Below are positions 33,604-48,659 of a stretch of DNA of 64,000 bases, one piece after another (the first letter of the stretch is position 1; every line of letters begins with the position of its first letter). The position numbers and the translations under genes were made by a program. The notes below the pieces were generated by a model. The model did no database searches, was not told where the DNA came from, and saw nothing but the letters and a program-made list of their open reading frames with translations. Source of the stretch: Prosapia bicincta (taxonomy: Eukaryota > Arthropoda > Insecta > Hemiptera > Cercopidae). The stretch lies in assembly GCA_036971475.1 (NCBI GenBank), contig JBAIZL010000376.1, positions 5,711,001-5,775,000 of the forward strand, written 5' to 3'.

Positions 33604-33729
33604 ATGGCGGATGAGCATGATCATAGACACTCTAGTGATGAGAAGTTTTGTAATCGTGCTTCTATCTCAAATTTTTGTCCAAATTATAACGAAGATGAAA
33701 ATTTAGTAAAAGATAATCATAACAAATAA
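33604..33729 (+). CDS. Small open frame with good start context (uncertain)
   Basis: Forty-one codons beginning CAAAATGGC, a good animal start context: MADEHDHRHSSDEKF then CPNYNEDENL, highly acidic and polar, ended by TAA. Beyond the stop another frame reads TDSSESESEIEYRLC, also acidic. The acidic N-terminal style resembles the start of some DNA-transposon transposases, but I do not recognise it. It stops being readable at about 33880, where minus-strand Jockey-like sequence begins. It may be a truncated transposase or a chance frame. Confidence 0.3.
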   Translation: MADEHDHRHSSDEKFCNRASISNFCPNYNEDENLVKDNHNK

Positions 33730-33924
33730 ACTGAATCATGGGCTGTACAGACGCAGCCGTAGTTCGGAGTTGGATTAACAGACTCCAGTGAATCAGAGAG
33801 TGAAATTGAGTATAGATTATGCAGGAATAAAAATTGCCGCAGAGAACTTATACCATGTGATCCTCCACGTAACGCTGAACCTCCACGTATCTCCGACTGA
33901 ATCTCCACGTATCCTAAGTTTATG

Positions 33925-35105
33925 TTTTTAACAGTTGGTAATAAAGCAGTGACATTTTTACTTCTTTTCAGTATTTGTCCGGTGATAAGATCAAATCGTG
34001 GGGCTTTTTTGGAATTAGGATACACCCGGAGTTTCGAGATTCAATTCCTTTATAGTTGCCAGTGATATTTTTCTGACAACATAATAATACTAACCCCCAA
34101 TTCATAATGGGGTGTCATTTTCTTTGGTTTGAACATCTCTGCTAAGTGTTCTGCAAATAAGTCGACTTTCTTATAATTTCTTGCCAAAAGTCCATTGTCT
34201 TTCCTGAGTGAACGTTTGCCCTGTTGGTTTTACTTTTGACTCTCCAGAGGGAATAAATTGTTTCCTTCGTTGCATCAATATTATGTAAATAAAAGTTTAC
34301 AGAATCCTGTATGAACTTCCGAAATTTTTTTTTACGTTTGTTATTTAGGATGGTTTTCTTTTGATTCTCCAAAGACAATAAATTGTTTCCTTTGTTGCAT
34401 CAATATTATGTGAATAAAAGTTTACAGAATCCTGTTTGAACTTTCGGAATTGTTTTTTTTACGTTTTTTGTTTAGGATGGTTTTCTCTACATGATCTGTG
34501 GACTTTGCCATATTCTTCTTGTCTATCATTTTTATAAAACTAGTTTCTTCATTCCTACTGGGTATTTGTTTTCTTTAGTTATAAAATTAGTATGGCTTGT
34601 GTTATTATATGGAACAGTTTGTATAACCACCAACAATCTTCCACATTCTGTATCAAGTTCTTCTTTAGTCTTCAGTTGGACATTTAGTTCAATGTTATCT
34701 TGCAATAGCTTTATGAAACTATCCCAATCTTTGTTTTTCTTTCACCAAATATGACTGAATCTCTTTCTCCATGGTTTTTCCACTAAACGAAAATGTTACT
34801 TCTGAGTAATCTGAGTTTAAATCTAAAAATTGTCTTCAATGTCTATGAAATTCGGTGACATCTTCTGGTTATGAAGATATTCAAGAGATCCGCTATATTA
34901 ATCGAGTATGTTGGCTAGAATGTGGGTTTTCCTTCCGAATGAAAATCCAAACCTAATACTATATTTGGTATTCTAAACTCGCAATCCCCTTTCTCCAAGT
35001 CCTCATGTTTGGTATTGAAATTACCACCAATTACAAATCTTTCCCGGCTGTTTTACGATTTCCTTATAATCAGATATGTTTCTAGTCGTGCTTAGGAAGA
35101 CAGTA
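33925..35105 (-). pseudogene. Jockey-like non-LTR element: endonuclease and RT start
   Basis: On the minus strand from 35105: SDYKEIVKQ, then RFVIGGNFNTKHEDL (the GGDFN/AKH motif of APE-type endonucleases, Asp replaced by Asn), ADLLNIFITR and LDLNSDYSEVTFSF (the SDH-type motif, His changed to Tyr). A linker follows (LKTKEELDTEC, DFWQEIIRKSTYL), then EHLAEMFKP and KKAPRFDLITGQILKR, the KxPGxDxI segment that opens the RT of Jockey-group LINEs. It ends within the RT near 33925. Frames change several times. It is a fragment truncated at both ends; no tail or target duplication is found. Confidence 0.75.
34228..34484. repeat. Tandem duplication of about 125 bp in the Jockey-like linker
   Basis: Two consecutive copies (about 34228-34352 and 34353-34484), each with AATAAATTGTTTCCTT and GCATCAATATTATGT, differ at about 10% of positions. 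The duplication lies in the region between endonuclease and RT and repeats the peptide NFY.HNIDATKETIY. Confidence 0.85.
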
Positions 35106-35149
35106 CGATGCTCAAACTATCAGTTATTGATTTATAGGTACGATATTAT

Positions 35150-35720
35150 TTACATTTATGCAGCAATACTAAACCTATTGTTAAAATGTTGCTAAGGAAA
35201 CGACAAATTTAGATTTAAACAGTGTGAAAATGAATATATTGGATGTTGCTTCTCAAAGTAGTGAGAAATTAATTACCCTTTATCTTAAATAATATGAATA
35301 ATGAAGTTATAAAGTGATTGTGGCTTGCTGTTTTAGACCAACTACGGACTTTACCTCGTTTGTACGAGGCTTGTAGACTTAGATATCGGTCAGATTAGCC
35401 CTGCTTGGTCAATGGTCGCCGCAGAGCACTGGTTAGTTCTTTAGCTAGGCTGGGGCTAATTAATTACGCTTGGAGGCGTCGCTTAAACGTATACGTATAC
35501 AAGATCACCGTCTTCTTAGGCCGGGATATACTAAGTCTTGCCGTGGTTTTAGGTCTGCTTATTTTAGGATTTTTAATCTCAGTAGTTTTGATTTAAATAT
35601 CCCTACTAATTTTTTTTGACTTTTCCATGATACCACAATTATTTTAAAAGCCTTATCATAATCAAGTAACAGAAAATAAACTTTATTTAACGACAAATAA
35701 AACGATAGGATATATTGTTT
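35150..35720 (+). repeat. Interspersed repeat family 2, copy at 35 kb
   Basis: Aligns with 47040-47545 in the same order: 'AAACC(T/A)ATTGTTAAA', GACTTTACCTC, TTTGTACGAG, 'CTAGCCCT' and AGGCTGGGG, then an ATATCATAAT/TTTAAAAGCCTT segment. Its last part (ATAATCAAGTAACAGAAA, 35659-35710) also matches 46140-46195. The chance open frame 35405-35596 is within it. Element class unknown. Confidence 0.55.
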
Positions 35721-38700
35721 TAACTAGTTTGTTCACACTTCAACTACCTTTAGCTTCATGAAACTACGTGCCGATCTAAACGTAATAAGTAAGTAAAGAA
35801 TTACTGTTTATCCATTGCCAAAAGGTAAATAAATGCAGGAAACAAATAACGCTCTTATTTATTGCCGAAAATATTCTTTTAATGTTTTTTTTTACATAAA
35901 TACTTAAATGAATGTGAACTAGTTTGGGCTATATAGGTTTTTTATGTTATTATACCGTATAATTTTTCTTAACGAGAATGTGTGTGTGCGTAAGTTTTCT
36001 TTTTTAGGATATAAAAAAGATTTGAGATTATGAACCATGTTGTTTTTCGCTCTAATATATAATTTCGTACTGCCTAGAGGAGTCGCGATCTTTCACATTG
36101 GTTACAGCCTTACTAGATGCTTATGAGTCTTAATTGTAAAATTTACTTGTTTCTCTTCAAATTGCAGGCTCCAATTGTGAGCCTATTGCTTTGGTCGTCT
36201 ATAGCTAGATAATCACATTATTGTTTAGTTAAGCGGCTGGTAGCCTGCCGCGTATTAGTGACGTTATATGAGTTGGGTAATTTCTGAGTGAGTGGAGTCA
36301 GGGGTAACGGGTTAGGCCTTAGACACTACAACGTCAGAGTGAGTTTTTTACTGCTGAGATTCTCTTGACTTTTGAAATGGAAATCTACACCTATGCCTCA
36401 CGTGTGTTAATGCTGTTGCATTTGTAAAGAACGTTAATGTAACGAGTATGCTAGCTTGGACAGTCGTATTATATTTTAGGCCTGATTAAAAACCTTTTAT
36501 TGGAAACAATAAACACCGATGTAAATACAACTATTGTAATTTCAACGTTTTTATTTAATTGACATTGGAAAACAAGACAACGTTGTTATCTTTATTAGGA
36601 AAATTATAACATGCGGGGTTGTTATTTGTCGCCCCTCATTGGTTTTTTTATATACCTATACAGTATATAGATACTACCATAATATGATTTCAAAAGAATA
36701 ACTGAACTATATAATATATTGCTCAATAGAATTTAAACAACATTGCTGTACATACAGGTACGAATAGCTATATTCGTATACTAAATTCTCGGAACAACCA
36801 GTTTATAAACAATATATATCAATATACCCGGTCTACAAATATTGTTCCCATTTATTGTATATTAAAATTAAATTAATATTTTTTTCCTATAACTACTCAG
36901 TCCACGACGGCGATGTACTTGGTCAGTAGCTACAGTATAATGCTTTTATTATGGAAATACGTATCCAACGCTATTAAAAATTGGTTGGTTTCAATCGTAA
37001 TACTTCCTAATGTTACGGCCTTGAGTAGGTTTATATAAATCCACTCTTACTCTCCAGTAGCGAATCCTTAAAAAAAGGATTAAATTCTTCCAGAATTAAA
37101 GATATTTTTTTGGTGTTTTAATATATTGTGAGGCCGAATCCATTATTACTTGAATACAAATTATTTGTTCGATTTTAAAGCCTTTGAACCAAGGCTATTT
37201 CATGATATCACGAACTAACTTTTATATTCTGATATTAATCAAACCGAGTAATTCTAGTACAAAGTGTAACTAACTATTTAGTTATTGTTTCAGCAACAAG
37301 ATACTGTGCTTGTACAAGACTCGTAGAGAATTGTCTATGGATAGAGGCAAGGTACTGTGGTGGCAATCTTCTTTAGCACATAAAAAGATATCGCTGATCA
37401 ATAAAGTGTAACATTTAGGTGAACGAGATGCATTTGTGTACGGTTTTTATAAAATCGTGCAAAAAGTTATACATGCACCATAATATAGCTAACAAAGTAT
37501 CCATTAAGGATTGATTAGCTTTTTTATTACCGTTAAATTTGGCGCGAGACCATCATCTGCAGCTTTACAAGTAATGCATGGTCACCTTGCTCCTTGCAAC
37601 ATTGCAAAATTTTATATCAAAATATAGAGTATTTACTAAATAATATTTTGCTATCTGTCAAAACGTTGTATTTAGGATAACATTTCTTCTATTTTGAACC
37701 GAATCTATTCCATTAAGATAGGCCTAAATTGTTACTATATTTCAATGTTTTATAACATAGTGACTAGTTTTATAAGATAACTGTTGATATAAAATATTTT
37801 TTTGTGTTTTGAATTACTTTTCGTCTTATATCCTTCAAGACTATCATCATCGTCCGGAATTTCATTTTAAACAACATCGATACCCTATGGGGCAAAGAAT
37901 TAAAGAAGAAAAACATTCATGTAATCTTGTCTAGTTCGTTTGACTTTTATAGAGCTATACTAAATTAAAATATTTGTTACCATAGGAAAATCTGAATGGA
38001 AATATATCGGTCATTTTATAGAATGTAAGTAATAGCATCATAGTTGAGTAAATAATGCTTTGTAACACAAAAAATTATTTAACAAAAAAAACAAGATATA
38101 GCTAAGTAGGTACAGAAAATAAATTAATATATTTAGGTAAAACAAAATCCAGTGTTAATTTTGGTTTCCGCAAAAAAAAAATTGTGCCATTTGTGACTTT
38201 ATATTAGAATGTAAAATATATTTTTTTATCGTGTTCAATATTTTTGATCGAGGAGAAGTGAAAACATATATGATTGGTCATTGAAAAAAATAGCTTATGT
38301 ATAATAAGCCGGTTATGTATAGTAAGGTCATATGTATTTACTCGTTTCGTTTACAACTTTTCCATTGTGACCTAATATTTGGCCTCAAAGGCTTAAGTTC
38401 AAACCTCTATTTTGAGTATTTTGCCCTTAGTTAACCCGAAAGTCACCCTCAGTTAGGTGTACAAAGGTGGCATTTCACTACCTGGTTTAAGTATATTACT
38501 TTGACGGTACTGAAAAAGGTGTCTTTCGGAAGTATCCACTACGCCCAAAAAGTTTTGCAAAAACGTTGGTTTTAAAAGTGATCACATATTTTACTGGGGC
38601 TATGCCTTGCTAAGATAGAGGCTATTCACTTGTCATCGAGGTAGCTTATATGGGAAAACATTTCTTTTTATTTGTAACTAAATCTAACTACTCGGGTGTT

Positions 38701-39414
38701 ACTATTATTATAATGTTCTATATCACAGAGATTGATTTATAGAGAAACTGTAAATTTAAAAAGTTCTATATGTATTTTGAATTTAAAAAGATTTATATGT
38801 ATTGTGAATTTATTTCATCTTATTTTCCAACTATTTATTTCTGCTACTCTTACTACCAAGTTCCAACTCTTATCATTTTTTCCTGTTCCTTCATTGCTTT
38901 CTATATCATCCGGTATTTTATGTTTTTGCATTAAGTAATATCGATACGATAAGAGTGCTGATGTTTACCTAATGACGAACACGTATTTAAATGAAAACAT
39001 TAACGTTATTCTGCCTAGCTCCCATGAATTGTATACAGTTACTAGGTTAAAATGCTGCATTGGATAACGTTTCTCGAACATTTTAATGACTAATCGCGTG
39101 CAATTGAACGGTCGGGGTGTGTTCAAATAACTGAAGATTCAACCTTCAGTTGTAAATAGTCCGGTTCATTCCTGGTAAATTCAATGAGTTTGAAAACTCG
39201 ACTGGATAATTTACAGTTTCGTTGGTATTGCAAACTGTTGGCGGTGGATTTGTATGACACCAAATCTCGTGGCAAAACCTGTTGTATCGTGAGATTCAAG
39301 TGGTTGAATTTAAAATTGTTTGCTGCCAAAACAAATTTGGTCTTTCCGCTAGCCACTCATGATTCAAGTATTGTGTGTGTATACCAGAAAATATCTGGTC
39401 AATAAGAGCTTTGA
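35721..39414. other. AT-rich region without recognised genes
   Basis: No supported coding sequence. The stretch 36165-36360 is less AT-rich and preceded by CTTCAAATTGCAG, which could be a splice acceptor, but no open frame follows. The minus frame at 39356-39123 and the plus frame at 39184-39405 overlap and show no motif. Confidence 0.5.
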
Positions 39415-39680
39415 CATAGGTGCCACGACCAACGGTACCCGTTTATAATAGGTTTTCAGCATTACTGTCAGGCCTGGACTAGTGGCCACAGTAGAAAACC
39501 TAAAGTGATGAAGAAAGTTTGAAGTTCTTATTCATATATCATACAACTACAAGTAATGTCACCTAATACGACTCAATCCAACGAAAGACATATTTCTCCT
39601 TTTTACTTCGTCTGTACGAACTTGTAGACTTAGACATTACCCAGACTAGACTTGCTCAGTTCTAGTAAGTCTGTACTTGT
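39415..39680 (+). repeat. Interspersed repeat, partner of 9728-9880, plus family-2 segment
   Basis: Positions 39415-39590 align with 9728-9880 (GATGAAGAAAGTTTGAAGTT, AATACGACTCAATCCAAC). It continues at 39600-39680 into CTGTACGAACTTGTAGACTT, which matches the family-2 repeat at 35357-35390. The two segments may be parts of one longer element. Confidence 0.5.
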
Positions 39681-42065
<2,385 letters not shown>

Positions 42066-42984
42066 GTATTACTTAAATTGAATATTCTGATTCTAGCTGA
42101 GTTCAACTCGATAGTTTTCATCATACTACTCTAAATAAAAAAAAGAATAAAAAGTTACAAGACAATATATTTTGCATAAGGAAACAACAATCAAAATTCA
42201 AACATGCTGTTTGAAAAAAGGCTTTTATTGATAGAAATAAGACAAAAAGAACTTCCCAAAACAAAATAATTTATGTCGACGGTTGTTTTATAAATCTATC
42301 CTATGTTATAAAACATTGAATTATAGTTACAATGTATCTGCTTGGAATAGACTCGGTTGAAAATAAGAAGAAATGTTTTCATAAATAAGACAGATGTTGA
42401 CGCATTCTGGGCTATTTCACTAAATGTTAAAACAAAAATATATTTTATGTAAGGAAACAGATCAAAATTGAAACATAACGTTTTCGATTGGTATTATTTT
42501 CAATTTTAGAAACAAGAGTTTCTTAGTATAATAAACTGTGACGCCTTTCCATTGTTTTTGTAACCTGGAACATGCAGTGATCCCAATGACATATTTATTC
42601 TTTACTTTAAAGTGTTTCTATCTACATTGGGAGATTTAGAAAATACAGTCTCAGTAAATTTACCAGTTACTGTTTGGTTTGGAATCCCACTAATAGACTG
42701 TTACATACGCTATTTTAAGCCGATATGCATTATAATTTTTATCATCAAGAACATAATTATAATTTGTTATTTTGTTGTAAGCTATGTCACTTATAATGCC
42801 CTATAATTCATTAATAATCCATTACATTGTTAACTTACATTCATTACTGGAAATTTATTGTAATAGAAGTAGTATGGACAATCATATTAACCTATAATTA
42901 GTGTGAATCACCTAATCTATATCACTAATATCCGTTTCAAAACAATGAAGTCTGTTAAATCTTCGGATATCCCTAAAAGCCACT

Positions 42985-43815
42985 AAAGCCACAAATATCT
43001 TAAAACGGTCACAGAACTCCGTGAATCGCAATTGCAGACGGTGAGGATACTCGAGCCCAAATAATGACAGCTAGACCCTAATAATGTTAGGTTATTTATT
43101 AACAGTCAGCGTCCAAGCAGGCTTTATGACCAATATATATGACATTTATATTAGAAAAATTAGACAATGATTTTATGTCTTATCGATGGGTTTGCAATTA
43201 ATTTCAGTTAGCTGTCGTTGATATTTGGACGATTATACCAACACTCAACTTCTTTAGAGTCTATTTATTTCAGGCTGTAAATGTGAACTGAAGGAATCAT
43301 AGGTAGAACTCATTTCAAATGAGCTAGCGCCATAAATCAAATTCACTTTCAAAGAGATGAAAATCCAAAAAAAAATTAGTAAATATTAAAAATCCATAGT
43401 AATCCATAGTAAATATAACACATTCATTGACATTAATTTCGAAAAAAGACAACTATAGTTTTAATTAAAATGTACTAACTTTAAAATAAATAAAACACAA
43501 AACCAAGTAAAATTCATTTATTATATCCATATAGAAAAGTGTTGTCATTATTCATCAGTGCCATGATTAGCGAAGCCTACAACCGTTTCTTGAGAGGCGA
43601 CTAAATGACGAATTCCCGATACTTAGTAAGATCATATACAAGATGACCTAGCTTGCCGCAGACTCGATCGGTTAAGCTGCACATTACACAAGCTACTGCT
43701 AGTTACAGCCAAGCGGCGTAGTAGAATGCTAGAGGCAGGGTGGATGGTGGGAATAGTGCACATCGTTCAATCTTTCGTGCTACCTGTCCAGTGAATAACA
43801 GCATGAACAAAAGAG
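42985..43815 (+). repeat. Interspersed repeat family 3, copy b (inverted partner 47640-48425)
   Basis: Its reverse complement aligns with 47640-48425 over most of its length: AATATCTTAAAACGGTC, 'GGTGAGGATA' with AATAATGACAGCTAG, GATTATACCAACACTCA, CACAAAACCAAGTAAAATTC, GTGCCATGATTAGC and CTACTGCTAGTTACAGCC, with moderate divergence throughout. It continues after an insertion (43816-44140) into 44145-44340. Confidence 0.6.
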
Positions 43816-43866
43816 TAATAAATAAATTTGTTGAGCCCTGTGGGCTAAAATTTTAACTGCCACAAT

Positions 43867-44041
43867 CCAAAAATCTTTATTTTACTACAATTACTTTATG
43901 TAGATTCCGATTACATGGTTATCATCTTCGGAAGCACTGCGTTCGCAAAAACCCTAACACAAAAAAAAATATATTTCTGAAGATGATTGCCATGTGATCG
44001 GAATGTACACATAGTAATTTTAGTATAATAAAGAATTTATA
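43867..44041. repeat. Snap-back repeat, PLE-terminus-like
   Basis: The left arm 43867-43932 and right arm 43972-44041 are inverted copies: ACTTTATGTAGATTCCGATT against the complement of AATCGGAATGTACACATAGT-type sequence, with several mismatches. The right arm reads CTGAAGATGATTGCCATGTG then ATCGGAATGTAC, the layout seen in the Penelope-like terminal segment at 55100-55133. It sits as an insertion inside family-3 repeat. Probably a two-armed remnant of another PLE family. Confidence 0.5.
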
Positions 44042-44144
44042 TATTTAGTTTAAAAAGAGAGTAATAGTTATTGTCGTAAATACCTTTGTGTATCAGATAT
44101 CCTAGATTCTATGCTAGTGATTTCATCCAATATGCTGTCACTTA

Positions 44145-44340
44145 GATCTAGCTATTCAATGGAAAGTCGAGAGTAGCCAAATTAGCGACTTTTGGTGTGG
44201 CCTAATATAATTAATAAAGACAGAATGTTAGTTTAGTTGCAAAAAGAGTGGAACTAGACCTTAGAATAGGAAGAGGCAGACACTTTTACCAGAATAGACT
44301 ATTTTAGCAAATGTTTTGTTGCTAAATTCTTTGTATTTAA
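44145..44340 (+). repeat. Interspersed repeat family 3, continuation
   Basis: GGAAAGTCGAGAGTAGCCAA, TGGCCTAATATAATTAATAA and ACACTTTTACCAGAATAGAC match the order at 41835-42050 in copy a. The minus frame 44464-44261 over it is chance. Confidence 0.45.
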
Positions 44341-45423
44341 GTTTCTTTATGATGAATACATAACACACTGATCTACATTTGTCGTTTGTTAGGCAACATT
44401 TTAGTAATTGGTTTAGTATTGTTGCTTTCATTCTTAACATTTTTATGAAGGTAAGTAATAACAAATATAATAAATATAAACAATTTAAATATATATAACT
44501 CCTACATAAAACATATTAAGGAGGATTATTGTTTTTTTAATGTAAAATGTAAATCTTGGTATGTTGAACACAGATTTCAGTTACTTTCACCTGATATTTT
44601 GTGACCTGTCATTTAGAAATTAACAAACTGTTACATAATTGGCCAACTATTTTATTTTTTAATTTAGGTTAAAAGAGACAAATTAACAAAAACACACTTA
44701 GTGGCGAATTACCAAAGAGTTGCCGCTAAACTGACATCTTAAGTAAATGACAGCAGCATATCCGTACTAAAATGCATCTGAGAATCGTGTAACTCAAATT
44801 TAGGAGAGTGCTCAAGCGTGAAGCCCGGGAAATTACAATATTTTAAACAATAAGAAGTATTTTCAAATGTTTGTCACTGAATTAAAGGTTCAGGGGGTAG
44901 GCATTGGTCCCAGTCCAACCTCTTTCCCCAAAGGAGCTGCATAAAACATTTTGTCAGCAGCAAAAGAGAGAGCGCACACAAACAAGTTCTAACAAAGAAA
45001 TGTAAACATTGAATGTTTCGAAAAGGTGTCGATCATTTGAGCGAGTGTATAATTATTAAATTAACCTGTAAATTTTAGTATGGAAGGCAGTACACATAAA
45101 AAAGCAAAAACTTAGTTTCCAATTAGTAGTTGTTATGTTAATTCTAGAAAGCAACATTTGGTTTCACAAACAAATTAATTAAAGGTCACAAATATCTTCA
45201 CCTTCAAAATATATTGTAACCCTTCAGTTGTTAAGAATGAGTCAAAGAAGAATTCAGTACCGGAAAATAAGGTACATAAATTATAGTAAATAAATATTGG
45301 GAAATACTTACCTGATAAGGACTCTACTTGTATCGAAAAGTTAAATGTATAGACAAAGTAAAATGTTATGTAGGTAAGCTACACGTTAGACAGGCCGTTT
45401 CAACACATATACGTTAGACAAAC
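44341..45423. other. AT-rich region without recognised features
   Basis: No gene or paired repeat recognised. Positions 44890-44960 are slightly more GC-rich but show no open frame. Confidence 0.5.
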
Positions 45424-45486
45424 GCACACACACACACACACACCCACACACGCGCGCGCGCGCGCGACACACACACACACACACAC
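45424..45486. repeat. (CA)n(CG)n(AC)n alternating purine-pyrimidine tract
   Basis: A CA run, one CCC interruption, about eight CG units in a row, then an AC run. It is an almost continuous alternating purine-pyrimidine tract of about 60 bp. Confidence 0.97.
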
Positions 45487-45619
45487 TACTCTATATAACG
45501 TAAATGTTTATTGTATTATTCATATGCAATTTGTAGCTATCTCTTAAAGGAATAAGCACCTAACTCCTCATTATTGATGCTTTTTAAACATCCTTAGCAA
45601 TCAATAAGATTTACAATTG

Positions 45620-45621
<2 letters not shown>

Positions 45622-45690
<69 letters not shown>
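45622..45690. repeat. (AT)n microsatellite
   Basis: About 34 AT units. Confidence 0.98.
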
Positions 45691-45694
<4 letters not shown>

Positions 45695-47039
45695 ATTCAG
45701 AAATGAATCACCATTCAACAATTTACTAATCTACATTTTTGGATGAATCAAATGAGTTTTCTAATATAAAAAGAGATTTATGATCTTTCAGTTATCAACT
45801 TGCACGGAACCAAGTTTAAGCTGTAAAGTACAATACATACGTCAGGAGCTGAGATTTGGTAAAAACACTTGATATAGGAAAGGGTATCTTAAAGAAATAC
45901 CTAATAAATAGTAATTTCATTGAAACAAGAAATGTTGAAAAAGGACTTGTGGCGATCGGATTCATATTATAAATTACAAAATATATATTTCATATATTTA
46001 CAAATCAAATTAAGCAGGCCTACAATCTAGAGTAGGCGAGTAAAATGAATTAAATAAATAATAGACTTAGATTCTTAGTAATGCATCATATTCAATTAGT
46101 ACACTAGTAATTTTAAGAATATCTTGCTGTCATCGATTGCCATAATCAAGTAACAGAAACTACACTTTATGCAATGACAAAAAAAACGATAGGGCTAAAT
46201 ACCATAGTCGAAATAATTCTTTTTCATATATCGGTTACATTTAACTGTATAATTTTAGAGGAAAATAATATTATTACTATATAATATACTGTATACTGTA
46301 ATATACTAATATTACTGTAATATACTGCTATAATATTTTACGTCACGAACTATTGAAAATAAAGAAAATGTTGAAAATGTTATCAGATTTCTAATATGGT
46401 CATAAAAGCACAGACGCATTTATAATTAGCAAGGTACTCTATATCTGTTTATAGATAACGAATATCCACGTAGTCTTTCTGACGTTACCCACTGCGTTCA
46501 TGAAGAGATCTGAAACTTGCGGCAATCAGTTCCTTAAATTTTGAAACATCGAAATCTCTCTGTACGATTAACCTTAACAGCTCCCCATCTTACATTCAGG
46601 AACAAGTTGCAAAAGTCCTAAATCTCTCAGGATGTCTCAGGTACACCTTTGATAGCCTACTTAAGTTGTTACAATAATTTTTGAATGAAGGTAAATTATC
46701 CATGCATTGCCCTATGGGTTGAAAACTTAGTAATTCTAACAAGTTCAAACAATCTCTTATACAATGTATAGCTACAATACTAAGCTAGCATAGGTCTTGT
46801 TTATGTGAAAACGGAAACACTTCAATCTGATCAAGTGGTAAGCTTACCAATCAAATCTTATGTTTGTCAAAGTATCGGGTCTAACTAATCAATCCTTTAC
46901 AGTGCCATGATTAAAATTTTACATTTTTTCTCATAAAACAATAATAAAATAAAAAGCCCCAGTAGAGTCTTTTAAGAAATACTACTGCATATTTAATTCA
47001 TTTATGATTAAGATATTAGTTAATATTTTCGTTATTTAA
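45691..47039. other. AT-rich region with a short repeat fragment
   Basis: Positions 46140-46195 (ATAATCAAGTAACAGAAACT) match the tail of the family-2 repeat at 35659-35710. Positions 46480-46660 are less AT-rich with no readable frame. Otherwise nothing recognised. Confidence 0.45.
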
Positions 47040-47545
47040 GAAGTTTATATCCGTGCAACAATAACAAACCAATTGTTAAACTGTTGCTAAGCAAACTACA
47101 AATTTAGATTCTAAAAGTATGGAACTAATTTAATTTCTAAATGTTTCTGAACATGGTATGTATTAATCCTTTATCCTAACTAATAAGAATAAATACGTTC
47201 TAGAGCGATTGTGTATTGTTGTGAAAAGCCAACCTGCGGACTTTACCTCTTTTGTACGAGACTTGTGAATGTAGATTTAGCTTGAACTAGCCCTAGCTCG
47301 TGGTCAATGGACACCGGAGTGCAAGGATATTTATGTAAGTAGGCTGGGGTTTATTATTTGAGCTTGGTGGCGTGATTTGGGTTTGTATGCAGTATTAACG
47401 TCTTGTCAAGCATAAAATTCAATGATATGGCTACTCTCTACATTCCTTCCAGTTTCTATCTCCAAGATTAGCATAACATTGTATTTTCCTCTTAATTTTT
47501 CCCCCACAATATCATAATGGTTTAAAAAGCCTTTTGAACTCTTGG
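47040..47545 (+). repeat. Interspersed repeat family 2, copy at 47 kb
   Basis: Same segment order as 35150-35650: TTGTTAAACTGTTGCTAAGC, GGACTTTACCTCTTTTGTAC, GTGGTCAATGG and AGGCTGGGGTTTATTA, then AATATCATAATGGTTTAAAA. Divergence about 20-25% by eye. Confidence 0.55.
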
Positions 47546-47639
47546 TTTTCTCCCTTCAAACTTTATCTTGTACTAAATAGCATGCCATATAAATCAATGA
47601 AATCAATGATCATAATTTAATACTTTTTTTTCACCCTGT

Positions 47640-48425
47640 AACTCACGCGACAGGTAATACGAATGTTTGCCCTAGGACAGTATTGCTAGACCCCCCCCTC
47701 TATTTTGGCTCTATATCGCTTAGGTGTAATTAGCAGTAGCTTGACTATACCTCCTGTGTAGCTTGACCGATCTAGTCTGTGGCAAATTAGGCCTTCTTGT
47801 CTCTGCTCGTACTAAGTATCTTGCATTCGTCGTTTAGTCACCCTTCAAGATAGGTTTATAGGCTTGGCTAATCATGGCACTAGTAATTATTGATAACACT
47901 CTTATACATGTAACCTATAGGTATAATAAAAGAATTTACTTGGTTTTGTTTCTTTAATCCTAACGTTAGTATATTTAAATTATAATTATAGTTTCCTCCT
48001 TCCATGTTACAAAAGGTTTATTAGGATACAATTCTTTTAAATGTTTTAATTGAATATGATTGTCATCTCTATCAAAATGATTTAGAATTTTGCCGATTTA
48101 GAAATGTGATCTACGCATGTTCCCATTTTCGTGCTTAAAGTAATAAATGTACTTTAGGATATGTGACTATTGGTATAATCACCCAAACTTTTACGATTCA
48201 TAGTTGAATATACTTTCAACGCTATCTATACGACTTAAAACCAAAGCTTATTTTTTTAGTAAGAAGTCCTTATGTACCACAATGTTATGCTTGATCGTGG
48301 TATTGGTAATAGTTTAGCCAACTATTATTAGAGCCTGGTTGTCATTACTTGAGTCTGGATATCCTCGCCGCCTCAGGTAAGGATTTACCAAGCTTGGAGA
48401 CTGTTTTAAGATATTTTTGTTTTAG
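47640..48425 (-). repeat. Interspersed repeat family 3, copy c (inverted)
   Basis: Reverse-complement partner of 42985-43770. GGCTTGGCTAATCATGGCAC (47861-47880) pairs with GTGCCATGATTAGCGAAGCC (43558-43577). The C7 run at 47692 is unique to this copy. No coding capacity seen. Confidence 0.6.
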
Positions 48426-48659
48426 CGACGTCATATTGAAGTCAGTATATCTTTAATCAAAGTTATAGTTTAAAAAAAAAGTAAAAAAATACTTTTGCTA
48501 AAACATGTCAGTATATAAGTTAATTACTAACCTTGTGACACTCCTAAAAATAAGGTGTTACATATAAATTCATTATATATTTAATTTTTATTTAATAATT
48601 ATATCTTCCCAATATAATAAAAAATTTTTGTTTTCTTGGTGCACATTGTGAAGCTAGTA

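Noticed and set aside
34491..34754. 87-codon hydrophobic plus-strand frame
   Set aside because: Antisense to the Jockey-like linker, whose minus-strand reading (LKTKEELDTEC) fits the element order.
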